Positions 51,006 through 62,615 of a stretch of DNA of 64,000 nt are shown here, piece by piece (positions within the stretch are counted from its first letter, which is position 1; every line of letters begins with the position of its first letter). A program made the translations under genes and the position numbers. The notes under the pieces were generated by a model, which had not been told where the DNA came from, did no database searches, and saw only the letters and a program-made list of their open reading frames with translations. Source of the DNA: Helichrysum umbraculigerum (Eukaryota > Streptophyta > Magnoliopsida > Asterales > Asteraceae); contig CATIUR010000004.1 of the NCBI GenBank assembly GCA_949592205.1, positions 9,427,001 to 9,491,000 of the forward strand, given 5' to 3'.

Positions 51006-52738
51006 ATTTGTCCAAAAGTCGAGCTACCGACTTTAACCAAGCGCTTTTTGGGAGGCAACCCAAACTTTAGTTAATTTAGTTTTATTTTAAGTATTTAGGA
51101 TAAGTAATATTAGTAGTTTATTTTTAAATTTAAAAGCTTGCATTTAAAAATACAAGAAAACGTTCTTTTAAAATTCAAATTCGCACAACACAGTAACGAA
51201 TTTAAGACATTTTCAGAAAGTTCGAAAAAGTTTATTTTTAAATTTTGAAAAAATTAATTTTGAATTTGTCTTGGATTTTAAAGAACACAAAAAGATTGTC
51301 TTGTTTTAAATAAAAACGTATACGATTTCGCATACGATTCGCAATATCTTTTCAGACTGCGCGTAAAGATTCAGAAAATTACGAACATACTTTTTAAAAT
51401 TGTTTTATTAAAAATTTTTAAACTTTGAAATTTTACTTGTATGTTTCGTATCTTTCGCAAATTTTAAATCGCGTACGTTTAAAAGGGTATAAAAAGGATT
51501 TTAGCCACACACAAAAGACAAAATCATTAAAAACTTCATCTTCTTCCTCCTCCCCACACCCAAACCGTCGGCCTACACCCCATCACCACCAAATCTCCAT
51601 TACTCAACCATTTTGCATGATTCCAAGCTCAAAATTCATCATTTTATGATCTTTCTTGCATCCACAACATCATTACATCAAGTTTAAGGTAATTCTTGAC
51701 CTACTTTTGTGATTTTCATGAAACTTTAAAAATTAGGGCTTGTAACTCATTTTCATAGATTTCATGGTTAAAAGTTGCAATCTTTAGTGTTATTTCATGC
51801 TTATCTTGATGCTTAACATGATTACAAGCTTAATCTAGTGATTTGTTGGCTTGATTGCAAGATTGGGAATTAAAGTGTTGACTTTTTGATGAACTATGGC
51901 TAGTTTGACTTTTTGGTTGATTAATTGCTTATGTTGACTTTTGTTGATTGGGTTATGCTTAAATATGATAGGTTAACATGTTTTGATTGATCATTTGCGA
52001 TTAGAAAAGGGTGAAGCTAGTTTTTGGTAATTAAAGTAAGCTCATTTTTAATAAAATCATTATAAACATTATTTTTACTTAAAACTTTTATTTTTAAACC
52101 ATGTTTATGACTTTTCTAAACTTAAAAAGCTTACAAGACTATCAAAACAAGCTTCGGTTCATTTAATCATTTTTTAAGTTTATCACTTTAATTAATAAAG
52201 TGTATGACTTTGAAATGAAACCCACAAAAACGCCATTTTCTTAAAAAACTACCATCTTGTCAAATAAGTTTACTTCCGTCATTTGCTTGAAATCATGTAA
52301 ATAAAGCTTTATGTCTTTTGGAAATTACGGAATATTGGATTGCATATTTAATTGGTAATATGCCCTTTTATGATTAATTGATTTACTTGAGGTAACTATA
52401 TGACCTTGGACTTAATCTCATTTAGATTGATTAACCATGAACATGAAGTATTTAAGTTTCTAGTGCTTGGGATAATTAAGTTAGGTACCTTGTTGACTTG
52501 CTTTAATTATGCTAGAAACTTGAAAAGCTTTGTGCCACTTACCCTTATTTAGACATAAGTTGATAAAAGTTTTTGGATTTGTGATTGGTTGCGGTTAGGT
52601 TTAGCAATTTTAAAATTTCTGGATATGCCTATTTCTAAAGCCTACATTTCCAATTTTTTCTGAAAATTGGGAAGTACTTTAGCATATCCATTAATATATC
52701 ACTATTATGGCCTAATCTTTTCTTGTCTTTTATCACAG
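51006..52738 (+). other. Non-coding spacer with candidate internal promoter and 5'-UTR intron
   Basis: AT-rich sequence with no supported ORF. It contains a TATA box, a CT/CA-rich leader, a donor-like AAG|GTAATT at 51689 and an acceptor-like TTTTATCACAG ending at 52738 just before ORF B. These are annotated separately. Confidence 0.5.
51488..51496 (+). promoter_or_regulatory. Candidate internal promoter (TATA box) for ORF B
   Basis: GTATAAAAAGG is followed about 30 bp later by CA-rich sequence and then a CT-rich, leader-like stretch (ACTTCATCTTCTTCCTCCTC). A splice donor candidate follows at 51689. Together they look like a gene promoter with a spliced 5' UTR. The inference rests on motif order only. 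Confidence 0.5.
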
Positions 52739-54466
52739 ATGGAAAATTGCCCACCTTCACTCAGCTACTTGGCCAAATCTTCAAAGAATAGGTCACTCAT
52801 TCGCCAGTGGTTGCAGCGACCGATAGGCAGTAATCGATATGTGGTATGGAAAGACATGATTAAGCTAGGGATCAGGGATGAGTTGAAGAGTTTGTTGATG
52901 TATGAGACCGATGGTCAAGTGAACAATGCCTTTCTCCGTCTCTTCGATATAGATGAGTATGCATACCGAGAAGTAGTGATAGAGTTCATGATGACTTACC
53001 AGCTGAACCCAAAAATGAGCGTATCCGACAAAAGAAAGATTTCATTCAGGTTTCAGGAACAGATTCATCATATCTCAGTTGCCGACTTGGGAGTGTATCT
53101 TGGTTTATATACAGAGTCTCAGGTCAACTCTGCATGGTTCAGAAACAGTGTTCAAGACATCTCCAGCCTACCAAACAGGAACCATAAGGATATTTGGATG
53201 GATTTAGCAGGATCAAACTTTAGGAGCTGTGTTAAGTCATCCACTTTCATCAAGCCGGTTCATCACATCCTTCACAAGTTGTTAGCATGTTCTATATTTG
53301 GAAAGAAGGAAGGTGGTGCTGTGAGTGCCGAAGAATTGAAGTTCATGGAAGCAATCATAGGAGGAAATAATCTGAATGTTGCTTTCTTGATCGCTGAGAG
53401 ACTTGGAGCTGAGACAGACATGGATAGGCACATGTTCATGGGGTCGATCATTACTAGATTGCTGTATAGTATGGGATTGTTGACTGAGGCCCACACTGAG
53501 GAGTTTACTGTTTGTTCTCGTTCTTTGCCATTCAACTTGGACTACTGCAAATTGATCCATCTTGTTGAGGTAGATGAGCAGAGACAGTGCCTATGGAAGA
53601 ACACCAAACAGATCATTCCAGGATGTCGTCTCCCTGGGAAGCGTGTTAGAGGATCCTCACCTGTTGCAGATACTGAGGATGGCCCATCTGATAGAGCCCG
53701 AGCACCTACTACTCATGCTAGTGTCCCGCATAGAGGAGCTGAGACAGCCGAGCCACCAGCTCAGGCTACTGTTCACTACACAGATCCAGTGACCTCGCTG
53801 ACACAGTATTATCTTTTGCATGCTCTTCAGGTTAGCCGTTCCCATCAGCTGTTGATTTCCAGGAAACTTGGTATTCCTGACCCAGAGCCTTACTTGTACC
53901 GATGCGGTCCACCACCACCAGCCATAGCACCACCACATACATCCATCCCATCACATACCACCCATACACCATCACCCGCTATCCGGACCACACCAGTACC
54001 AGAGCAGGTCCAGTCAGTTGAGACCGAGATACCGGTAGTTCAGCCAGAGATTTCTGCACCTGTGATTTCTCATCCTGCCCAGCCAGTCGCCAGTAGATCT
54101 TACCGTGCTGACACAGTCTACTTGGGCACGGATGCTGTATCTTTTGACGCTTCCGGGATGCTATTAAACTTGGGACCGATCTCTTCCTCAGCTGTACCGA
54201 CAGAGACTATGCTACGCCAGGCTTACATGACCTTACTAGAGCAAGCAGGGGTTACTTCGGCTATTTTGTTAGAGTGGGGCTACACTGATCCGATGAGACT
54301 GCCAGCAGCTACCCTCAGAGACATATTGATTCAGCTCAAACTGATCAATGCTGAAGAACAGGGACAGAGAGTATCTAGTGGCCAGCAGTCAGTCGTAGGA
54401 CCATCCACAGCACCAACTCCTACTCAGCATATTGATGCACCTGACCAGGGATCCCCAGCCTCATAG
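52739..54466 (+). CDS. ORF B of the Athila-like element, ATHILA ORF1/plant transposon protein-like, 575 aa
   Basis: I start at the ATG at 52739 because TTTTATCACAG, a good splice acceptor, ends just before it; the in-frame ATG at 52667 adds 24 hydrophobic residues from the presumed intron. The first about 280 residues resemble the ATHILA ORF1/putative plant transposon protein family (AYREVVIEFMMTYQLNP, ISFRFQEQIHHISVADLGVYLGL, HMFMGSIITRLLYSMGLL). The next about 250 residues are Pro/Thr/Ser/Val-rich and probably disordered, followed by a short helical end. In Athila elements such proteins sit outside gag-pol and their role is not known. There is no clear signal peptide or membrane anchor when read from 52739. 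The frame is intact. Confidence 0.7.
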   Translation: MENCPPSLSYLAKSSKNRSLIRQWLQRPIGSNRYVVWKDMIKLGIRDELKSLLMYETDGQVNNAFLRLFDIDEYAYREVVIEFMMTYQLNPKMSVSDKRKISFRFQEQIHHISVADLGVYLGLYTESQVNSAWFRNSVQDISSLPNRNHKDIWMDLAGSNFRSCVKSSTFIKPVHHILHKLLACSIFGKKEGGAVSAEELKFMEAIIGGNNLNVAFLIAERLGAETDMDRHMFMGSIITRLLYSMGLLTEAHTEEFTVCSRSLPFNLDYCKLIHLVEVDEQRQCLWKNTKQIIPGCRLPGKRVRGSSPVADTEDGPSDRARAPTTHASVPHRGAETAEPPAQATVHYTDPVTSLTQYYLLHALQVSRSHQLLISRKLGIPDPEPYLYRCGPPPPAIAPPHTSIPSHTTHTPSPAIRTTPVPEQVQSVETEIPVVQPEISAPVISHPAQPVASRSYRADTVYLGTDAVSFDASGMLLNLGPISSSAVPTETMLRQAYMTLLEQAGVTSAILLEWGYTDPMRLPAATLRDILIQLKLINAEEQGQRVSSGQQSVVGPSTAPTPTQHIDAPDQGSPAS

Positions 54467-56829
54467 TTCTACCCCATTTGCATCATATCACTTTGGTTTC
54501 AGACATTATCATTATTATTATCTTGTGTTTGTTGGCTACTGTTAAACCTTACTTTTGGAACCTATTTGTATCAGCCACTAGTTGGTTGATCACTCTATCC
54601 GTATTTACATTATGCTATTACTTATTATGTTTTATTTTCTTTCTGTTTAATAAGTAGAAATGTTGTGATGTATGAACGTGGAAAAAGGCGAGATGACGCA
54701 CTTTCAAGAAGAAAATCCGTGAAGTCAAAAGGCAACCGAACCAGTTTCCAATATTTGCAGACTGCGGAACATTCAAACATCTCATGGAGGGGCCTCGTTC
54801 TTCTCAAAACTTCCTTGTATCCAAGCACTTCAAAGAACTAAGTGTGGGATCACTCCCCACACCGCAAACACTTATCAAAATCACTCCAACTTCTTCAAAA
54901 CCTAAAGTATGGGATTCTACACCATAATGATCCCCACTTAAAAGAATTGAAGTTGATTTCTGATAACGTTGGATACATGACACCAGATAACCCCGTATGA
55001 AGCTTGATGTCCTTCAAGAAGAATGCAGAAGAAAGCTCACTTCGACTCTCTCTCCTGCAAAATTTCACATGCTTCAAAACGTTATCTGGGGAGTTTCTTA
55101 ACCTTCTATCCATTTCATGATCACATATATTATGTCTCGTTAGCTTGTTATATTTTACACCCTATCCTGAGCTTATCACTAAGTGTGGGATTCAAACCCA
55201 AATTTAATACTTAAGAAACATTTTCTTACATGTTCAAACTCTAAGTGTGGGATTTTACCTCCAGTAAAAACTCAACTCAAGAGAACATTAGAGACAATGT
55301 TCCTCTAAGTGTGGGATAGCAAGGTATAGAATACCTTGGATAATTTTAGGCAATTTTTATGTCCAAAATAGTATTACTCAGAAAATGTTTTCCCAAATAA
55401 CGAATTTTTCAAACAAATTTTTTCAAAAAATTTAAAATTATGAGTTAAATTATGAAACTAAACTCTAAGTTTTTGAGTTAAATACTTTCGAAAAGAATCA
55501 TTCTCGAAATATGAGTAAGGTATTTTGGAATATAGGGAAAATAAGGTAGAAATTTCTCGAGCAAGAAACAATAATCTGAAAGGAGCATGGCTAGGCACAT
55601 ACAACCCTATTTTGTAGTGAGGTATCTTGAGCCTAAAAGCATTCATCTTTAATGCTTCACTTTCATTTCTTGTGTGTGCCGATGCTTGCATCTCTGAATT
55701 AGAACTTGCTCCAGACATACGTTTCAAGACCACATTGGTGTGTACCGTACGCGGTATAGGTGCAGCTAGATGACCTTGGCATTCCTTAGGATTTAAACCC
55801 AATTCTTACATATCTCTTCAAGCCTAAAACCCTTCCGATACTTACTTTCAGTATCGATGATCCGCCTAGTAAACCCTGTTGAGCCTAAACCTTTCATTTC
55901 TTAAAAACCCTCGTACAAAATCCCTACTCACCCAAAATTCCCAAAACCTTATCTTAGAATTTCTAAGGTCGTGAAAAACATCTTTTGGAACATCCTCTTC
56001 AATTATGCTCTAAAGTCTTCCTCTTCTGTGTACTCTAAAAAGTCAAAGTGCGAAAAATTGGCACGACAAAAGAAATTGAGGTTCAAGATCAAAGATCATA
56101 GTTCCGAAAAGGATTTCTGAAAGGATCAACATAAAATATCCTTAGAAATTCTCTGGCAAAGAAGTTCTGAAGAAGAAAAGAAAAATAAAAAGTAGAAAAT
56201 CAAGAAAAGAAAAAGAAACATTTCCATCAAATAAAGCTGAGTGCTTCAAGTATCACCTTCTCAAGAAAAATTCGATAGAAGACGAGCAGCTACAAAATCC
56301 TCCGTTCCGTTCTGAAATAAAGTTTTTCACTATCTTTGAGTTTTAAGATAAGTCAAACCCTTACAACCAAACATATACCACTACCCATACCCTTAACCTC
56401 ACCAAACACTACCACCCGTTGAATGTCTTGGGATAGTTAGCACCGTCCTCACCTAAGTGGTGGAGATCCGATTCTCGACCAAACTTATGACGATGAGTGC
56501 TGCATGACTGGCTTATTTGAGCGATTTCAATTGTTCTAGATTATTAGGGAACCCGATACACTTTGAGTGAATTGAGTGACCACCTATAGTGAGATCGCCT
56601 AGTCATGTGTACTCCAAGATCATGAGAATTGGTAGTATGCTTGATGATAATTGCTTCTTGCTTCTGAAAGGATCATCTTATCCTTTCCCTTATTCTTAAA
56701 CAGTCTTAGTCATATTAGAAGTGGTATCATTTTGAAATTATTTTGACTCACCCCTTAAAAACCTCATTTTAAATGTTTTTCTAACTGAGTGTTGCTTGAG
56801 GACAAGCAACGCCTAAGTGTGAGATAACT
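54467..56829 (+). other. 3' non-coding region of the Athila-like element with repeated PPT-like motifs
   Basis: About 2.4 kb without a convincing sense ORF. TAAGTGTGGGAT occurs at 54839, 55180, 55242 and 55306, and a variant TAAGTGTGAGAT at 56814-56825 lies just before the 3' LTR. A minus-strand frame of 114 codons (55802-55458) has no recognisable similarity. It could be one of the antisense extra ORFs reported in Tat-branch elements, but I do not call it. Confidence 0.6.
56812..56829 (+). other. Candidate polypurine tract of the Athila-like element
   Basis: TAAGTGTGAGATAACT lies directly upstream of the 3' LTR, after GAGGACAAGCAACGCC, the arrangement usual in Athila/Tat elements. It is less purine-pure than the upstream TAAGTGTGGGAT copies. 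Confidence 0.55.
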
Positions 56830-59163
56830 TGATGTGACTCAAATAGTCATGTTTTTAAGGGCAATATTCCGCACTTTTTGGACGTAACTTTAGTGAAAAC
56901 ATTCCAAAATGATCATTATTTACTAAATTTCACTAAAGTGGTCTAAATATAGGCGTTGCTGCAAAAATCACCTAAAACGTCCAAATAACAAGCAAATCAG
57001 GACGAATAAACGTGCACAAAATCACCCGGCCTCATTTACCTTATATAGATCACATTCTAACTTCATCATATGATAAAACAGGTAAAATCGAGACGGGAAA
57101 ATCAAGAATCATGCAAATCGGATAAAGAACGGAGAAGACTGAGCAGTATCAGACCCTATAAAGTCATTTCGGCTATGCTTGAGCTATACACATCCAATTT
57201 CAGTGAAGTTGGTTTCATTAGAAGCGTAACGGAATTACGAAACCACAGGCGAAAGAATCAGGTCAAACGGACGCATAACGAAGGAGATACGCGCGTTTTA
57301 AGCAACGAACGAAATCAGAGGAACACCGTATACGGCCCTGGGAACCGTATACGGCCCCACAGAGACCGTATACGGCCCTACCAAGGCCGTATATGGCCCC
57401 CTGTACCCTGTATCGTGCATCGTTTGCTTGTACGTGCTGTTTAGCGAGTTGTACGGCTGATTTTTGAGCTTTACCTATAAATAGGGGATCACTCCTCCTC
57501 ATTTTACACACCTCAACACATTCACACATTTCTCATTCTCTCACTTTTCTTATTTCTCTCTTTTCTTTCACTTTCTCTCTCTAACTTTCTCTCTCTAGCA
57601 CTACTCTTAGGAGTTAGAGGAGAAAGGTTAGGGTTGAGCTTACGGTTCGAGTCTAGAGGAAGTTTTAGCTTGGTAATCTTGTTGTAACGAGTTTTTCAAG
57701 TTCAGACTATTTGTAATCCTCAGTATTACGCTGCTGTATTCCCGGTGATATCTAAACTTTACTTACTGTTATAATGCTTGTGCTTTATGTTATTTCAGTT
57801 TGTATTCTGCATATTGCCATGTTTATAGAGTAGTTTAATATTGTGATTGTTGAAATGTAGATATTAGGAGTAGGGATGATGTTAAATTAATGTTTCATTT
57901 ATACGATTGGAAATTGTTATGCTGTGTATCTGGTTAAGCTTATCCTGAATATAGATCTAGTCTCTCATCACCCTTTCCAGACTTTCACGTGACTGTTGCC
58001 CTAGGATAGGATCTGATCAACCCTAATACTATGAATATACAGTTATCTCCAGTTACAGTATGAAACTATGAACTTTCCTTTAAAAAGGCACGGTACTTCG
58101 TATAGCGTTGGAAACACCTCGTGTAGAGTACAAATAAGTGGAAACTAAGGAAATGCCATGGATTGTTTCATCGTGAATTACCTAGAAGTGATCCTTCTAG
58201 AACTGTGGTCTAGGAATCAAAGCTGTGGAAATGCTTGTTGCACTGTACACCGTTAATACACCTAAGATCTGGAACACTGTGGAAATGCTTAAATGCCCAG
58301 TACACCGTCAGTACATCTAGGGTTTGGAACACTGTGGAAATGCCTAATTGCCCTGTACACCGTGATTATTCCTAGGGATGAACGCCTGACTGTAAAGGAG
58401 GGTCTATATTTATGATGGTTAAGTATGTGCTTCAATAGAAACAATACAGGGTAGTGTCAATCATATACCTAGACATGCAAAATCCTAATCACACCAATAG
58501 TTTAACATACACATGATACAATCAGTATTTGCTATAATGAAAGTAAATAGACGATTAGGTGTTAAGAAAGGTCAGTAAATACAATTGCGGTCTGTTGCCT
58601 TATGCCTGATCCCTAGAACATTTAGGGTGACTTTGTCTTAGTTAAGCAAAAGCTCAGGAGGGTTTGAAAAAAGCCTGATCTGATCAGAATCATGATAACC
58701 TAAGATTCCAGTGACATATGTTACGTAGGGTCCTAGTGTTTACACCGAAAGTATGTCTACTCTTATTCTGGTAAATCTCCAATCAATTTTATAATGAACA
58801 TCATCCCGAAACCCTAGTATCCAAGTTTCAGCAATCACATCTCTACCTGCCTGCTTAAACCCTAATTTCATTTCTCGTTATTTACTTTTCTGCATTTAGG
58901 ATAATTAGAAAACCAAATCAATCCAAGATCTATCTACCTACCCCCATCCTAATTGCAACCATAATCTTTGGTGACCCGCTTTATTTCAATTCGCTCCGAT
59001 TTAAGAACGACCTCGAGTTATACTTACTGCTTGCTCCCAAGGTAGGTAGTACTTATAGTTTGAGCCCCAGCTCATATAAATTTAAAACTCACTGTCCGCC
59101 GCTTCTGTTGCTGTTGGAACAACGACCGGAGTCAAATCCGACCGACCGATAGGGGTGACGACA
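56830..59163 (+). repeat. 3' LTR of the Athila-like element
   Basis: 2334 bp. Relative to the 5' LTR it has a rearranged palindrome array (57326-57396), a 24-bp CT-rich duplication near 57570-57597 and a loss of about 19 bp near 58720. The three 60-bp units recur at about 58215-58370. Confidence 0.92.
57326..57396. promoter_or_regulatory. Palindrome array CCGTATACGG in the 3' LTR
   Basis: Copies at 57326-57335, 57345-57354 and 57366-57375 are perfect; that at 57387-57396 has one change (CCGTATATGG). Spacers differ in order and length from the 5' LTR array, so units have been gained, lost or exchanged since insertion or during reverse transcription. Confidence 0.85.
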
Positions 59164-60979
59164 CTCAGCTTAAGCACTGGAACGAGAAATGGTGTATTGT
59201 CTTTTGGAAGACCAAGAGAGGAGGTTATCACCAATAAATACACAATAGCCTGAGGTCGACCTGTGAGTAGAAGGACACCCAGCCCAGTCGGCATCAGAAT
59301 AAACTGTGAGTTGGGTAGTACGAGACGCATACAATTGCAATCCATGATCAATAGTCCCGCGAATATAGCCAAGTACACGCTTCAAAGCGGTATAATGGCG
59401 TTCTCGTGGATCATGCATAAACAAACATAGTTGTTGCACAGCGTAGGTCAAGTATGGTCTCGTGAAAGTAAGATATTGCAGAGCCCCTGCAAGACTGCGA
59501 TACAGGGTGAGGTCGGTAACAGGTGGGCCATCTGGGCCAAGCTTGGTCTCACCATCTACAGGAGTTTTACACGGGTTGCAGTTGAGCATATGAGCTCACT
59601 CAAGAATATCGGTAGCATACTGTTTCTGAGAGAGAAACATCTCGCTGTTATTGCGTAGAACTGAGATGCCTAGAAAATAGTTAAGAGGACCGAGATCAGT
59701 CATGGAAAACTCTTGATTAAGAGAGGAGATAACCCATTGTAGAAGAACTGTAGATGAAGCAGTAAGAACAATATCGTCCACATAAAGCAATAGATAAGCA
59801 ATCTCTGACCCATTGCTGAATATAAATAGAGATGAGTCACATCTACTTTGTTGGAAACCAACACGAGTGGCATACCCCGCAAAAATCAGAAACCAAGCAC
59901 GAGGAGCCTGTTTGAGACCATATAAGGATTTTTTCAGTAGGCAAACATGATTCGGGTGCAGAGGATTTGAGAACCCAGGTGGTTGATGCATATAAACTGT
60001 TTCAGATAAATGACCATTAAGGAAGGCATTTTTCACATCCAGCTGGTGAACGGGCCACTGTCGAGATACCGCAAGACTGAGAACTGTACGAATAGTAGTG
60101 GGTTTAACAACCGGACTAAAAGTTTCATCACAGTCAATACCCTGTTGTTGACTACGGCCATTAGCAATAAGTCGCGCTTTGTAGCGACTCAATAACCATC
60201 TGCATGAAATTTGTGTTTATACAACCACATGGAGCGCACAATATTGACATTCGGTGGATGAGGAACAAGAACCCAAGTGTTGTTCTGAATGAGGGCATTG
60301 TATTCATCACACATAGCATGTTTCCAGTTAGGGTCTTTCAAAGCATGGAAAGGAGACCGGGGGATAGGGGAAATATTGGTAACATGAAGATTAAGTCTTT
60401 CAATTGGTTTGACTATTCCAACCTTGGAACGCGTGATCATTGGGTGTTTAGGGACAACGTTGTTGGTTGATGGAGGTAGTGTATGAGTTGGAGGCGGTGT
60501 TGGTGTTGTTGTTAGTGGCGGTGGTGGTGGTGGTGGTGTTTGAGGTGTCAGTGGTGGTGGAGGTGGTGTTTGAGAGGTGTTTTGAGTTTGAGGTGGTGGT
60601 TGTTGATAATGACTAGGTGTGGTGAGAAGGCGTATAGCAATTGGTGAAGGATCAAGATTATTGTCTAGAAAATGGTAGGAAGGAGATTTAGTAGGAGTCA
60701 TAGATCCGAAAGGAAAAACAGACTCATCAAAGGTGACATGACGGGAGATGATGATTTTATTGGTGTTTAGATCAAGGCACTGACCAATGGGGCTTTGCCT
60801 CAGTGGTACCGCCGCCGCAAATCCCCACGCCCCACCCGGGTTCAAGCCTCTGGGAGTACAAAAAATCCTATGCTCCGTGTGTGGGGTCACTGGGGCCAGG
60901 TGTTTAGCCGGACGGGTTGCCTCTTGCGGGTGGGGCTCCGTGGATCTACGGATCCGGGGTTAAAGGTTCCCTCCAATAA

Positions 60980-61010
<31 letters not shown>

Positions 61011-62211
61011 CTAGATCAAGGCACTGATAACCACGATGGTCAGCAGGGTACCCGAGAAAGATAGATGGTGTGGTGCGAGGAGCTAGTTTATGTTGAGGGA
61101 AAGCATACGGATAGCAAAGGCATCCAAATGTGCGAAGATGAGAGTAGGAAGTTGGCTTATTGAACCATTTAGTGTATAGGATGGCATTGTTGATAGAGGT
61201 GGATGGAAGGAGGTTAAGTAGGGTAGTAGCCATAAGAAGTGCTTCAACCCAATACTCCGGTGGAAGACGAGCTTGAAAAAGAAGTGTACGCACAACGTTG
61301 TTAATGGTACAGATCATGCGTTCAGATTTGCCATTTTGTTGAGAGGTACGTGGACATGAGAAGCGAAATTGAATGCCATGCTTGGCAAACAGATCATGTA
61401 GATTGTTGTTGTCAAATTCTCCGCCATGATCGCATTGAAAAGATTTTATTTCACGATTAAACTCGGTATTCACAAATGCACGAAAATGTAAAAACTTTGA
61501 TAGAGCATCAGATTTTCTACGTAATGGATATACCCACAGAAAGTGTGAGAAGTGATCTAGAAAAAGAACATAGTATTTGAATCCACTGATACTGGAGATA
61601 TGAGATGTCCAAATATCAGAATGTACAATGTCAAAAGGGGACGTGACTAAAGACGTAAATCAATAGAAAGGTAGTTTAGTTTGCTTACCTAACTAACAAG
61701 CATGGCACAAAAGAGGTGTATTTTGTTTACTATATGAAATAAAACCCTAAGAAGCAAGTGTTTGGAGGACTGAGTCACGGGTGACCAAGTCTTTGGAGCC
61801 AGAGGCAATGACTATTAGAAATCGACACAAATGCGGAAGCTGCAACATGTAGGGGATATAAATCACCAGTACTGTCACAACGAAGAAGAGTTTGACGGGT
61901 ACGATAATCTCGAATAGTGAACCCATAAGGGTCAAAATCTATGGAACATTTATTATCAATGGTAAACTTTCGAATTGAAATAAGATTTTTAATAAATTCG
62001 GTGTAACGAGTACATTTTTAAGATGTAGAGGACGATAGGGATTGGGAATTTGTGTTTAACCAGAATGGGTAACAGGTATATAAGTTCCATTTCCTACAAT
62101 AACTGAATGAAATTTTTTATTAAAATGAGAAGATTGAAGATTAATAATATTTGAAGAGAGATGAGAAGTAGCCCCGGTGTCCATATACCAATGTTTATCT
62201 TGTGACTCCAT
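59164..62211 (-). pseudogene. pol: Ty1/copia pol remnant (protease, integrase, RT, RNase H), minus strand
   Basis: Read from 62211 downward: HWYMDTGATSHLSSN protease active-site motif, then stops; integrase core (HSDIWTS, CDHGGEFDN, SCPRTSQQNGKSERM, about 61600-61080); a Pro-rich linker; RT (about 60350-59596) with LDVKNAFLNG, SLYGLKQAPRAW and the YVDD catalytic motif; and the first half of RNase H (SDADWAGCPSTHRSTSGYCVF), continuing at 47034 beyond the Athila-like insertion. Decay includes an ILE-stop-AHML nonsense change near 59592 (probable CGA to TGA), a further stop near the RNase H break, several stops in the protease and integrase part, and a SINE in the integrase/RT spacer. No gag and no 5' LTR were found beyond 62211. 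It cannot express an active polyprotein. Confidence 0.88.
60784..61011 (+). mobile_element. tRNA-derived SINE with 3' poly(T) tail
   Basis: A 228-bp insertion flanked by perfect 16-bp duplications TAGATCAAGGCACTGA (60768-60783 and 61012-61027). It begins with a Pol III box-A-like TTGCCTCAGTGGTACCG (about 60793) and a box-B match GGGTTCAAGCC (about 60838), spaced as in a tRNA gene. The body is GC-rich, and the 3' end is a run of 29 T (60982-61010). Ending in T rather than A is a property of plant Au-type SINEs; membership of that family is inference. It lies inside the copia integrase/RT spacer. Confidence 0.9.
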
Positions 62212-62506
62212 GATAATTATCAAATGCTAAATAATTGTGTCTTGGTATTATACACATGATAAAGAGGATCCCTGATTGTAATTGAACCACTTTATGAAGA
62301 CTAAAGAAAGTAAGACAAGGAAACGGCTGCGATCAGATTTATAGGTAGATGCTATCTCCGTTAATAACCTTTTGAAAGCTTCTGAATATTATTTGTGAAT
62401 AGAATATTATAGTAGCAAACTAGATCTAAACCCTAATTGATTGATTTTAATTTAAACATTGAATATGATTTTGATTAATGATGTCTTAACTCCGCTTCAC
62501 GTAATA
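62212..62506. other. Flank of the copia remnant, no gene seen
   Basis: AT-rich sequence. A copia 5' LTR or gag would be expected here but is not visible; the element is truncated or too diverged. Confidence 0.5.
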
Positions 62507-62527
62507 TATTTATTATTATTATTATTA

Positions 62528-62565
<38 letters not shown>

Positions 62566-62580
62566 TTATTATTATTATTA

Positions 62581-62614
<34 letters not shown>

Positions 62615-62615
62615 C
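62507..62615. repeat. (ATT)n microsatellite
   Basis: About 35 ATT/TTA units with a few interruptions. Confidence 0.95.

Larger units (their letters stand above)
47040..59163 (+). mobile_element. Non-autonomous Athila/Tat-like Ty3/gypsy LTR element, 12.1 kb
   Basis: LTRs at 47040-49378 and 56830-59163 start TGATGTGACTC and end GGGTGACGACA. The perfect 5-bp duplication CTCAG flanks the element (47035-47039 and 59164-59168), splitting a copia RNase H region. The primer site matches tRNA-Asp, as in the Athila/Tat branch. The interior has two long intact ORFs (489 and 575 residues) and long non-coding parts, but no protease, RT, RNase H or integrase, so mobility would need a partner. By eye the LTRs differ by roughly 20 substitutions and several indels, making it older than the TR-GAG element but still young. 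Confidence 0.92.

Noticed and set aside
55458..55802. 114-residue minus-strand frame in the Athila-like 3' region
   Set aside because: Antisense ORFs are reported in related elements, but this one shows no recognisable motif and I cannot show conservation.
60795..60850. tRNA gene
   Set aside because: Box A and box B are present but the sequence is flanked by target duplications and ends in poly(T), and no cloverleaf can be closed; it is a SINE.
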